Assembly (NCBI GenBank): GCA_001818705.1
Contig: MHJM01000009.1
Coordinates: forward strand, 1-7,723
Direction: 5' to 3'
Length of the DNA: 7,723 bases
DNA from: Candidatus Harrisonbacteria bacterium RIFCSPLOWO2_02_FULL_45_10c
GTDB taxonomy: Bacteria; Patescibacteriota; Minisyncoccia; UBA6257; 02-FULL-45-10c
A program made the translations under genes and the position numbers. A model generated the notes under the pieces. The model searched no databases. It was not told where the DNA came from and saw only the letters and a program-made list of their open reading frames with translations. This document shows, in pieces, positions 1 to 5,464 of the stretch. Within the stretch, counting starts at the first letter, position 1. The number at the start of each line of letters is the position of its first letter.

Positions 1-594
1 AAAAACTTTTTTGGCCGTTGAGGGATCAATATCCAATTTTTTAACCGTAATCTCAAACCGCACCTGGCCATGCTCCTTAACTTCTTTGGGAATGTAATAA
101 CAAAGATATCCAAAACTGGCTGGCGGCCAGCCATTCGCCTGCAGCATTAATCCATAGCAATTCAATTGATTCTGATAATACGAAGAGGAATCTTCTTTCA
201 GATCATAGCCGCGGGTTTTATAATCAAACGGCATAAATAATCCTTTAGCCGGATTAGTAAGTAAGTCGTCCAGCGCGCCGCTCAATACCGAACCGGTCGC
301 CGGGTCATTATAAATTAAACCCGTCCGCCAGCTCCGCCACTTATTCAATAAATCCAGATCCGCCATTAAAACGCCGTCTACTTTCCCGTCAATCTCCGGC
401 GGCAGTTTATTTTGCAGGCGATAGCCGTCGAAATACTTTTTAATCAGAGTATCCATTCCACCCGGCAGAGACGGGAACACTCCCCGCGGCCGATGAACGC
501 CCTGCACCTGTTCCAGCCAAAAACACTTCTGGCATTCCAAAAAAAGATTAAGGGTTGATGGGGAAAGGCGTATGATGCCGTCTTTAGATTTCAT
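1..594 (-). CDS. PD-(D/E)XK nuclease family protein (RecB/Cas4-like), 3' end outside the window
   Basis: The frame is open from an ATG at 594 to the left edge, giving 198 residues with no stop, so the C-terminus is missing. The N-terminus reads RLSPSTLNLFLECQKCFWLE (residues 9-28) and carries a Cys-x-x-Cys pair (C21, C24). The nuclease core is visible: GALDDLL (106-112, Asp109 as probable metal ligand), FDYKTRG (123-129, the D-x-K signature with D124 and K126), then a Q-x-x-x-Y motif (Q143 to Y147) as in RecB-type nucleases. From the family, it is expected to be a metal-dependent DNA nuclease of the Cas4/RecB/AddB fold. The Cys pair could belong to an iron-sulfur cluster, but the later cysteines needed to judge that lie outside the window. 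No cas genes or repeats are nearby, so a CRISPR role is not supported. The gene is divergent from smpB. It has no Shine-Dalgarno site, and a TATAAT box lies 10 bases before the ATG. Confidence 0.85.
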   Translation of the reverse strand, partial: MKSKDGIIRLSPSTLNLFLECQKCFWLEQVQGVHRPRGVFPSLPGGMDTLIKKYFDGYRLQNKLPPEIDGKVDGVLMADLDLLNKWRSWRTGLIYNDPATGSVLSGALDDLLTNPAKGLFMPFDYKTRGYDLKEDSSSYYQNQLNCYGLMLQANGWPPASFGYLCYYIPKEVKEHGQVRFEITVKKLDIDPSTAKKVF

Positions 595-604
595 AATCTT
601 ACTA

Positions 605-610
605 ATTATA
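605..610 (-). promoter_or_regulatory. -10 box of the nuclease gene
   Basis: Reading leftward, a perfect TATAAT lies just upstream of the ATG at 594. A start point about 7 bases after the box would fall near 598, leaving a leader of only about four bases. A -35 match is poor (TTTCAG at 633-628, 17-base spacer). This is sequence inference only. Confidence 0.45.
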
Positions 611-623
611 CCTATATTTGATT

Positions 624-629
624 TATACT
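624..629 (+). promoter_or_regulatory. -10 box of smpB (leaderless geometry)
   Basis: TATACT ends 7 bases before the smpB ATG at 636, so the expected transcription start coincides with the start codon. No convincing -35 is seen. It sits back to back with the -10 box of the divergent nuclease gene, so the two promoters share about 40 bases. Confidence 0.4.
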
Positions 630-635
630 GAAAGA

Positions 636-1079
636 ATGAAACCGTTAGCCGAAAACCGAAGAGCTTACTTTGATTATAAAATTCTGGAAAAATACGAGGC
701 CGGCATATCGCTCCTCGGGCCGGAAGTTAAGTCCATTCGAAGCGGCCATATTAATCTCGCCGGAGCTTTTATCACTATGAAGCCCGACGGGGCTTTCTTG
801 ATTAACGCCACTATTCCTCCATATCAGCCGAATAACACGCTGCCGGATTACGACCCGACCCGGACCAGGCAACTACTGCTTAATAAAAAAGAGCTTACTT
901 ATTTATACGGCAAGGCCAAAGAAGGCGGTTTGACCATCATTCCCCTTGCCGTGTATAGTAAAGGACGCCGCATTAAAGTAGAAATCGCGCTGGCGCGGCA
1001 TAAGAAAAAACAGGATAAAAGGGAAACGATTAAGAAGCGCGAATTTGAAAGAGAAAAAAGGAGAGCTATTAACGAATAG
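636..1079 (+). CDS. smpB: SsrA-binding protein SmpB
   Basis: SmpB binds tmRNA and carries it into the A site of ribosomes stalled on broken mRNAs, starting trans-translation. The 147-residue product matches the family's usual length and landmarks: N-terminal AENRRAYFDYKI (6-17), EAGISLLGPEVKSIRSG, the central LLLNKKEL and GLTIIPLAVY strands of the beta-barrel, and the basic C-terminal tail KKKQDKRETIKKREFEREKR, which in the family enters the decoding centre and mRNA channel. I chose the ATG at 636 over an in-frame TTG at 618 because the family starts with M-K-x-x-A-E-N-R, and because a -10 box covers the longer start. No Shine-Dalgarno site is visible. Its partner tmRNA begins only 5 bases after the TAG stop, a common arrangement that supports both calls. 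Confidence 0.97.
   Translation: MKPLAENRRAYFDYKILEKYEAGISLLGPEVKSIRSGHINLAGAFITMKPDGAFLINATIPPYQPNNTLPDYDPTRTRQLLLNKKELTYLYGKAKEGGLTIIPLAVYSKGRRIKVEIALARHKKKQDKRETIKKREFEREKRRAINE
1045..1072 (+). promoter_or_regulatory. Candidate ssrA promoter inside the 3' end of smpB
   Basis: TTGAAA (1045-1050), a 16-base spacer and TATTAA (1067-1072) lie in the last codons of smpB. They would start transcription about 1079-1080, a few bases before the mature tmRNA 5' end at 1085, which RNase P would then trim. Co-transcription with smpB is an equal alternative. Confidence 0.35.
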
Positions 1080-1084
1080 CAAAT

Positions 1085-1451
1085 GGGAGTGCCAAGCTTC
1101 GACAATTTATTTTCTATCTGATTGACAAGCCAAGTCGCAGAACTTGTAAAAACTGCAAAATTATAAGTGCAAACTTATTTCAAAAGCCAGTTTTAGCTTT
1201 CGCTTAACTGGTTTGTCCCGCCGCTTTTTGCCGCGGGTCCATCGGCGCGCCAATGCTTGATAGACGCATCACCGGTGTTACACATCAAGCTTTGCCTTAA
1301 TATTGCTGATACCTAAGGCGAAACTAATCAGCAAAAGATTTATAGCATTTTGTTGGCTTTAAGCTATAGATCTTCAAAAAAACCAACTACGCTTGTAGAA
1401 GATTTGATGGTCATATTTTGGACGCGGGTGCAATTCTCGCCACTTCCACAA
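1085..1451 (+). ncRNA. ssrA: tmRNA (ssrA), one-piece type
   Basis: tmRNA acts as tRNA-Ala and short mRNA in ribosome rescue, adding a degradation tag to stalled peptides. The 5' acceptor strand GGGAGTG (1085-1091) pairs with CACTTCC (1441-1447, one G-U). The D-like region reads AAGCTTCGACAA. The T-arm is GCGGG (1424-1428), loop TGCAATT, CTCGC (1436-1440), inside GGACGCGGGTGCAATTCTCG, which matches known tmRNA 3' ends closely. The tag frame follows ATAAGT at 1169. A hairpin CCAGTT/AACTGG (1187-1192/1206-1211) encloses the tag's end and stop, like helix 5 of other tmRNAs. Downstream stems at 1217-1221/1233-1237 and 1255-1261/1284-1290 are candidate pseudoknot parts. The discriminator is A1448, followed in the genome by CAA rather than CCA. 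No permuted two-piece arrangement is seen. Confidence 0.95.
1169..1207 (+). other. tmRNA tag-peptide reading frame (ANLFQKPVLAFA)
   Basis: The resume codon GCA at 1169 follows ATAAGT, matching the E. coli context ATAGTC-GCA-AAC. The frame reads ANLFQKPVLAFA and ends with TAA at 1205-1207. It begins with Ala-Asn as in many tags and ends in hydrophobic LAFA in place of the common ALAA, still plausible as a protease degron. The other upstream GCA (1155) reaches a stop after two codons, so it is not the resume point. Confidence 0.88.
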
Positions 1452-1466
1452 TAATTTAACAAACCC

Positions 1467-1495
1467 TATACAACGGTAATAATATCTGTTATTCT
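1467..1495 (+). promoter_or_regulatory. Weak candidate infC promoter
   Basis: TATACA (1467-1472), a 17-base spacer and TATTCT (1490-1495) would start transcription near 1502, just before the proposed infC start. The matches are modest. Read-through from ssrA is equally possible, since no terminator is seen between 1452 and 1505. Confidence 0.25.
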
Positions 1496-1505
1496 TTTTA
1501 ATACA

Positions 1506-2003
1506 TTGATTAGAATCAACGAACAAATAAAAAGCGCGCAGGTACGGGTTATTGATGATATCGGGGGAAATATTGGAATACTCCCGGTCGAACAGGCGCT
1601 GGCAATGGCTCGGGAAAAGAAACTGGATTTGGTAGAAATCTCCCCTAATGCCCAGCCGCCGGTCGTAAAAATCATCAGCTTCGATAAATACCGCTACCAG
1701 GAAGAGAAAAAGGCGAAGAAGCTGCGGGCGCAGCAAAAAATCCAGGAGTTCAAGCAAGTCCAAATCAGCGCCCGGGCAGCACAGCACGACCTGGAAGTGA
1801 AAGCGAAGAAGGTCAATGAGTTTCTCGGCGAAGGGCACAAAGTGGAAATCATGCTGAGGCTCCGCGGCCGGGAAAAAGCGAATAAGGATTGGGCAAAGCA
1901 AAAATTGGTGGAATTCTTAAAAATTATCCTGCCGGAGCACAAAGTGCTCATGGATATCCGGTATACCGGGCGGGGATTCGCCACTCAAGTGGTAAAAAAA
2001 TAA
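1506..2003 (+). CDS. infC: Translation initiation factor IF-3, non-AUG start
   Basis: IF-3 binds the 30S subunit, keeps it apart from 50S and checks the start codon-initiator tRNA pairing. The product has about 165 residues. The N-domain shows RINEQI, then DLVEISPNAQPPVVKIISFD and KYRYQEEKKAKK (42-72), leading into the lysine-rich linker. The C-domain has HKVEIMLRLRGREKANKDWA (111-130) and ends DIRYTGRGFATQVV. No ATG lies in frame before the conserved INE. I use TTG at 1506, but ATT at 1509 is as plausible because AUU is the well-known autoregulatory infC start codon; a further ATT at 1491 would add five residues before the TTG. No Shine-Dalgarno site is visible. It is followed 10 bases later by rpmI, in the standard infC-rpmI-rplT order. 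Confidence 0.95.
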   Translation: MIRINEQIKSAQVRVIDDIGGNIGILPVEQALAMAREKKLDLVEISPNAQPPVVKIISFDKYRYQEEKKAKKLRAQQKIQEFKQVQISARAAQHDLEVKAKKVNEFLGEGHKVEIMLRLRGREKANKDWAKQKLVEFLKIILPEHKVLMDIRYTGRGFATQVVKK

Positions 2004-2013
2004 TTTAAATTAT

Positions 2014-2187
2014 ATGCGAAAAAGTTTTACGAAAAGATTCAAAGTAACCAAAACCGGAAAATTCGTGCGTCGCAAGATGGGGCAGGATCATAATCGCGCA
2101 AAACGAACCGGTAAACAAACACGCAATAAGCGGAAGGGCTTGTCTTTAGCTCCAGCGGATGTTAAAGTCTTCAGGAAATACGCATAA
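2014..2187 (+). CDS. rpmI: 50S ribosomal protein L35
   Basis: The ATG at 2014 gives 57 residues, MRKSFTKRFKVTKTGKFVRR onward, ending at TAA (2185-2187). The SFTKRFKVTKTGK start and the run of basic residues (RAKRTGKQTRNKRKG) are typical of bL35, which is usually about 60-66 residues, so this copy is slightly short at its C-terminus. It lies between infC and rplT, its usual place, with gaps of 10 and 3 bases. No Shine-Dalgarno site precedes it, so translation may be coupled to infC. Confidence 0.93.
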   Translation: MRKSFTKRFKVTKTGKFVRRKMGQDHNRAKRTGKQTRNKRKGLSLAPADVKVFRKYA

Positions 2188-2190
2188 TCT

Positions 2191-2535
2191 ATGTCCCGAG
2201 TTAAACGAGGAACAACCGCCACCCGGCGCCGGCACAAAGTCCTTAAATATACCAAAGGATTCCGCTGGGGCAGAAAATCCAAAGAACGAGCCGCTAAAGA
2301 AGCGCTGCTTCACGCCTGGGTCCATGCCTTCCGCGGCCGAAAAGAAAAAAAACGAAATTACCGCCGGCTTTGGAATGTCCGGATTAATGCCGCTGTTCGC
2401 GCCCACGGAATCAATTACAGCCAGGCCATCCATAAACTTTCCGTCGCCAAGATAAAACTGGACCGGAAAATCCTCTCCGAACTCGCCCAGCACGAACCGA
2501 AAGTATTTGATAAAATCATAACTGCAATCAAATAG
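2191..2535 (+). CDS. rplT: 50S ribosomal protein L20
   Basis: bL20 binds 23S rRNA early in 50S assembly and represses its own operon in the bacteria where this has been studied. The 114-residue product has the normal length. Landmarks are the basic extended N-terminus MSRVKRGTTATRRRHKVLKY, KGFRWGRKSKERAAKEAL (22-39), RRLWNVRINAAVR (58-70), and the globular RNA-binding domain with HGINYSQAIHKL and LDRKILSELA. The start lies 3 bases after the rpmI stop, so coupling to rpmI is likely, and no Shine-Dalgarno site is seen. A strong intrinsic terminator begins directly after its TAG stop. Confidence 0.97.
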   Translation: MSRVKRGTTATRRRHKVLKYTKGFRWGRKSKERAAKEALLHAWVHAFRGRKEKKRNYRRLWNVRINAAVRAHGINYSQAIHKLSVAKIKLDRKILSELAQHEPKVFDKIITAIK

Positions 2536-2566
2536 ATAATCCGCCAGCCGGCGGATTATTTTTTTT
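2536..2566 (+). terminator. Rho-independent terminator of the smpB-rplT block
   Basis: A perfect 10-bp stem, ATAATCCGCC (2536-2545) and GGCGGATTAT (2550-2559), with loop AGCC is followed by an uninterrupted run of eight T (2559-2566). It starts at the base after the rplT stop. Confidence 0.93.
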
Positions 2567-2578
2567 ACTAATCTGTAA

Positions 2579-2584
2579 TATAAT
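2579..2584 (+). promoter_or_regulatory. -10 box of the VTT-like membrane gene (leaderless geometry)
   Basis: A perfect TATAAT ends 7 bases before the ATG at 2591, so the predicted start point coincides with the A of the start codon. It lies just after the rplT terminator. No good -35 is seen. Confidence 0.45.
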
Positions 2585-2590
2585 AAGCTG

Positions 2591-3139
2591 ATGGAATCAA
2601 AAAAATACGCGGTGATCCGCGATATCGGGATTGTTACTATTAGTATTCTAGTTGCTATTAATCTAGTTCAAACTGGGGTCATTCATTCATTACTTGGTAC
2701 CTCCCGACAGCTAAGATTTGCTGGCAGTTTTATTTCCGGAATCCTTTTTACTTCCGTCTTTACAACGGCGCCGGCAACCGCAACGCTGGCAGAAATAGCT
2801 CAGGATAATTCTGTCCTACTAATTGCAATTATCGGAGCATTCGGAGCGCTCGTCGGCGACCTTGTGATTTTTCGATTTATAAAAGATTCCGTTACCGAAG
2901 ATATCGCCTATCTCATTAAAAAAGCGAAAAAAGAACGCTTTCTTTCAATATTCCGCCTTAAAGTATTCCGATGGCTGATTCCTTTTATTGGAGCGGTTAT
3001 TATCGCTTCTCCATTGCCGGACGAAATCGGCATTGCCATGATGGGATTTTCTAAACTTCGCATATCTTTCTTTATTCCTATTTCTTTTTCTTTGAACTTT
3101 GTTGGAATTTTAATAATTGGCCTGATTGCCCGGTTATAG
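2591..3139 (+). CDS. Small multi-pass membrane protein, DedA/VTT-like
   Basis: The 182-residue product is an integral membrane protein with about five hydrophobic segments (roughly 9-31, 43-65, 74-97, 127-150, 158-180) and a basic loop, KKAKKERFLSIFRLKVFRW, between the third and fourth. GAFGALVGDLVIFRFIK (82-98) resembles the G-x-x-x-GD-x-x-x-[YF] region of DedA/VTT (SNARE-associated Golgi) proteins. SPLPDEIGIAMMGFSKL (140-156) resembles their re-entrant Pro/acidic/Gly motif. Family members are linked to lipid or small-molecule flux across the membrane; the substrate here is unknown. The resemblance is judged by eye, and a small multidrug-export-type protein is an alternative. It has its own -10 box and no Shine-Dalgarno site, and it converges on the Nudix gene. 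Confidence 0.75.
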   Translation: MESKKYAVIRDIGIVTISILVAINLVQTGVIHSLLGTSRQLRFAGSFISGILFTSVFTTAPATATLAEIAQDNSVLLIAIIGAFGALVGDLVIFRFIKDSVTEDIAYLIKKAKKERFLSIFRLKVFRWLIPFIGAVIIASPLPDEIGIAMMGFSKLRISFFIPISFSLNFVGILIIGLIARL

Positions 3140-3152
3140 CCAAAATTGGCTA
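3137..3152. terminator. Short hairpin between convergent genes, possible weak bidirectional terminator
   Basis: TAGCCA (3137-3142) and TGGCTA (3147-3152) form a 6-bp stem overlapping the stop of the membrane gene, 34 bases beyond the end of the Nudix gene. No clear T-run follows on either strand, so it would be a weak or Rho-assisted terminator at best. Confidence 0.25.
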
Positions 3153-3185
3153 GTATCGCGTTTGGGAGTTTTTGTGAAAATAGGG

Positions 3186-3659
3186 TCATGGCCGCGGTGG
3201 AGGCGACGGACGACGTTGTATACTCTTTCCGCGAAGGTATTCATGGGCTTTTTTCAGAATTGAACGACTATTATGGTGGCGCAATAATTTTTGCGCATCC
3301 TTATGCAAAAACCAGCCGTATCCCTCATGCTCGTTAGAAACCTTAACTTCCGGCTTTACGGCTTGCGCTAAAAAGAAAATAACGATTTTAAAAATCTTTT
3401 GTCCTTCCCACTGATAGATATATTTATCAGTAACTCTAAAATTGCTTTCTAAACTCAAAGAACGGTCAGCAATTCCGGTTTCTTCCGCCACTTCCCTCAA
3501 CGCCGCCTGGACACTCCGCTCTCCGCTCTCTAATTTTCCTTTCGGGAAATTCCAATATCCCCGCCCATGGTAAAGCAAAAGGTACTTAGTCTCTATTTTC
3601 CCGTCCCGATCTTTTTCCCGCTTGTATATAATTATTCCAGCTGAAATTTCTCGTGGCAT
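3186..3659 (-). CDS. Nudix hydrolase, bis(5'-nucleosyl)-tetraphosphatase (Ap4A hydrolase) type
   Basis: The 157-residue product carries a complete Nudix box: G41, E47, then REVAEETGI (55-63) with the metal-binding glutamates, fitting GX5EX7REUXEEXGU. Before it, SAGIIIYK and LLLYHGRGYWNFPKGKLESG (27-46) are typical of the Ap4A-hydrolase branch, which cleaves dinucleoside polyphosphates; other nucleoside-diphosphate-linked substrates cannot be excluded. The C-terminal QRRPSPPPRP tail is proline/arginine-rich, lies outside the fold and is probably disordered. The ATG lies 3 bases after the polX stop, so it is the second gene of a polX-Nudix operon and probably translationally coupled, with no Shine-Dalgarno site. 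Its TGA stop argues for the standard code. A shared role with PolX in nucleotide clean-up during repair is inference. Confidence 0.92.
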   Translation of the reverse strand: MPREISAGIIIYKREKDRDGKIETKYLLLYHGRGYWNFPKGKLESGERSVQAALREVAEETGIADRSLSLESNFRVTDKYIYQWEGQKIFKIVIFFLAQAVKPEVKVSNEHEGYGWFLHKDAQKLLRHHNSRSILKKAHEYLRGKSIQRRPSPPPRP

Positions 3660-3662
3660 AAT

Positions 3663-5387
3663 CTATGAAAAAAATTTTAAGAGGTCAGTCACGCTCTGCG
3701 TATTAACGACATCACTCTTTTCAGCCCACCCTCGCCGCGCCTGCGCAATTCCGTATTCCAGATATTGAAAATGGCTCGCGTCATGGGCGTCTGAATCAAT
3801 AGAGAGAGAAACTCCGGAAACTACGCACTTCCGGATATATTCATCGCTTAAATCAGCGCGGTCAGGAAACGCATTTATCTCCATGGCCGTTCCAGTCTTT
3901 TTAGCATAGGCGATAAGTGATTCCATGTCTACTGAATACGCTTCGCGTTTTTGGATAAGCCGTCCGGTTGGATGGAAAATAATATCTACATTCGGATTCT
4001 CCATCGCCCGCCTAATTCTGGCAGTTTGATCAGCTCTTGAGAGATTAAAAAGCGAGTGAACCGACGCTCCCACCACATCACAGCCGGCCAAAATCCAATC
4101 CGGCAAATCCATAGAACCGTCTTTTAAAATATCACACTCGGTTCCTTTCAGAACTTTAAATTTTAAGCCTTTCGCTTTTAGTTTGCGATTGACTGCGTCA
4201 ATTTCGGCCCACTGTTTTTTAATGCGCCGCTCATCCAGTCCATGAGCTATGGCCAGGCGCTTGGTATGGTCGGTAATCGCAATATACTCTAACCCGCTTT
4301 TAATCGCCGCTAACGCCATTTCTTCTATTGAATGCGCCCCGTCCGTCCAATCCGTCTGCACCTGCAAATCGCCTTTCAAATCTTGATATCTGATAAGCTT
4401 AGGCAGTTGATTTTTTCTGGAAGCTTCAATTTCACCGGCCATCTCCCGAAGCTCCGGCTCTATGTAAACAAGCCCGAGTTTCTTATAAAGCCCTTCCTCG
4501 CTTTCCCCCGCAATGCGCTGGGTTCCTTGGAAAAGTCCGTACTCATTAAGCTTCCAGCCTCTGGCGATCGCCAGCTCCCGCAATTTGATATTATGCGCCT
4601 TCGAGCCGGTAAAATAATTCATCGCCGCGCCGAAAGATTCTTTGAATACGACCCGGATATCCACATCAATGCCATTTGCCATCGTCACCGCCGATTTAGT
4701 ATCACCCTGCGCCTGTATTCTCCCCACGTTCGGCATATTAACAAAAGCATCCATAACCGGCTTAGGATGTTTAGAAATCACCAGAATATCCACATCGCCG
4801 ATAGTTTCTTTCCTTCGCCGGACTGACCCGACTACGGCCAACCGTTCAACTGCCGAAACGCTCTTAAGCAGGCGCTCTATATCCCTAATCATCGGCATCG
4901 CGTAAGCGGTTATTGTCCTTCCGCCGGATTTTTTTACAAAAGCAATGCTTTTCAGGATCCGTTCCTCCGTTTTTTCTCCGAAACCTGGGAGCTTCCTTAT
5001 TTTCCCGGATAGCGCCGCTCGTTCCAGGTCTTTAAGATTTTTAATTTTCAGTTCCTTATAGAGCGTATTAATGGTTTTTGGGCCAAGCCCTTCCACGGAA
5101 CGCAATTCCTGAAGATTGACCGGCAGCTTGTGTTTTAATTGTTCGTAATATTTTAAACGTCCGGTCTTCAATAATTCCTCAATTTTTTCAGCGATGGATG
5201 GGCCGACGCCCGGAATCGCTTCCAGCGCCTTAGTGCTGCCGGCAGCATATACTTCCGAAAGTCCGGCGCCTAAATCAGCAATGCTTTCAGCGGCTTTTTC
5301 ATAAGCGCGGGACCGGAATAAATCATCTTCCATCGCGAGATAAGCCGCGATATCGAACATAATTCTGGCAATTTCAGTATTCATCAT
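3663..5387 (-). CDS. polX: DNA polymerase X family protein with C-terminal PHP domain
   Basis: Bacterial PolX fills short DNA gaps in base-excision repair; its PHP domain can supply 3'-5' exonuclease or AP-endonuclease activity. This 574-residue protein has normal length. Residues 1-90 form the 8-kDa-like domain with an HhH at IPGVGPSIAEKI (58-69). Two further HhH motifs are VEGLGPKTI (98-106) and LPGFGEKTE (133-141). The polymerase domain has GSVRRRKETIGDVDIL with D198 and D200, a third Asp in VDIRVV (D243), and YFTGSKAHN (258-266). The PHP domain begins near 338. It keeps TDH (372-374), E417, H444, H472 and the D533-x-H535 pair, but motif I reads DLQVQT, with Gln at 342 and 344 instead of the usual His-x-His. 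The start is either of two adjacent ATGs (5387 or 5384). It is followed 3 bases later by the Nudix gene. Confidence 0.95.
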   Translation of the reverse strand: MMNTEIARIMFDIAAYLAMEDDLFRSRAYEKAAESIADLGAGLSEVYAAGSTKALEAIPGVGPSIAEKIEELLKTGRLKYYEQLKHKLPVNLQELRSVEGLGPKTINTLYKELKIKNLKDLERAALSGKIRKLPGFGEKTEERILKSIAFVKKSGGRTITAYAMPMIRDIERLLKSVSAVERLAVVGSVRRRKETIGDVDILVISKHPKPVMDAFVNMPNVGRIQAQGDTKSAVTMANGIDVDIRVVFKESFGAAMNYFTGSKAHNIKLRELAIARGWKLNEYGLFQGTQRIAGESEEGLYKKLGLVYIEPELREMAGEIEASRKNQLPKLIRYQDLKGDLQVQTDWTDGAHSIEEMALAAIKSGLEYIAITDHTKRLAIAHGLDERRIKKQWAEIDAVNRKLKAKGLKFKVLKGTECDILKDGSMDLPDWILAGCDVVGASVHSLFNLSRADQTARIRRAMENPNVDIIFHPTGRLIQKREAYSVDMESLIAYAKKTGTAMEINAFPDRADLSDEYIRKCVVSGVSLSIDSDAHDASHFQYLEYGIAQARRGWAEKSDVVNTQSVTDLLKFFS

Positions 5388-5394
5388 AATTTAC

Positions 5395-5400
5395 ATTTTA
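5395..5400 (-). promoter_or_regulatory. -10 box of polX
   Basis: Reading leftward, TAAAAT ends 7 bases before 5388, so transcription would start about one base before the polX ATG. Only a weak A/T-rich -35 (TTTTTA, 5423-5418, 17-base spacer) is seen. This is another near-leaderless layout, divergent from the lipoprotein promoter. Confidence 0.4.
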
Positions 5401-5406
5401 ACCTCA

Positions 5407-5435
5407 TTGACGCTTAATAAAAAGTAATCTATAGT
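5407..5435 (+). promoter_or_regulatory. Sigma70-type promoter of the lipoprotein gene
   Basis: TTGACG (5407-5412), an exact 17-base spacer and TATAGT (5430-5435) form the best canonical promoter in the window. The predicted start is about 5442, leaving a leader of about 23 bases that contains a Shine-Dalgarno site. It lies directly upstream of the polX promoter on the other strand. Confidence 0.65.
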
Positions 5436-5455
5436 TTACTATCATTGTTCTTTAA

Positions 5456-5461
5456 GAGGTG
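5456..5461 (+). promoter_or_regulatory. Shine-Dalgarno site of the lipoprotein gene
   Basis: GAGGTG within AAGAGGTGAAAATG is complementary to the 16S rRNA tail and lies 3 bases before the ATG at 5465. It is the only clear ribosome binding site in the window, and it argues against the in-frame GTG at 5459, which is part of it. Confidence 0.75.
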
Positions 5462-5464
5462 AAA

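Noticed and set aside
1..594. Cas4 of a CRISPR-Cas locus
   Set aside because: No cas genes or repeat-spacer array are visible; the protein looks like a general PD-(D/E)XK nuclease.
618..635. Upstream TTG start for smpB adding six residues
   Set aside because: The family starts at the ATG at 636 and a -10 box overlaps the extension.
1374..1984. Antisense frames across ssrA and infC
   Set aside because: Shadows of the tmRNA and IF-3 genes with low-complexity products.
2159..2455. 98-residue frame overlapping rpmI and rplT on the + strand
   Set aside because: It is an out-of-frame shadow of the well-supported L35 and L20 genes, with no family resemblance.
3186..3188. UGA recoded as glycine
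   Set aside because: The Nudix frame ends sensibly at this TGA, another stop follows 12 codons later, and no other gene has internal TGA.
3146..3337. 63-residue + strand frame in the convergent region
   Set aside because: Mostly antisense to the Nudix gene, with no start signal and no recognisable protein.
4332..4905. Open frames antisense to polX
   Set aside because: They lie wholly inside a long, well-conserved coding gene and show no recognisable domain.
5459..5464. GTG start for the lipoprotein two codons upstream
   Set aside because: The GTG is part of the Shine-Dalgarno sequence serving the ATG at 5465.
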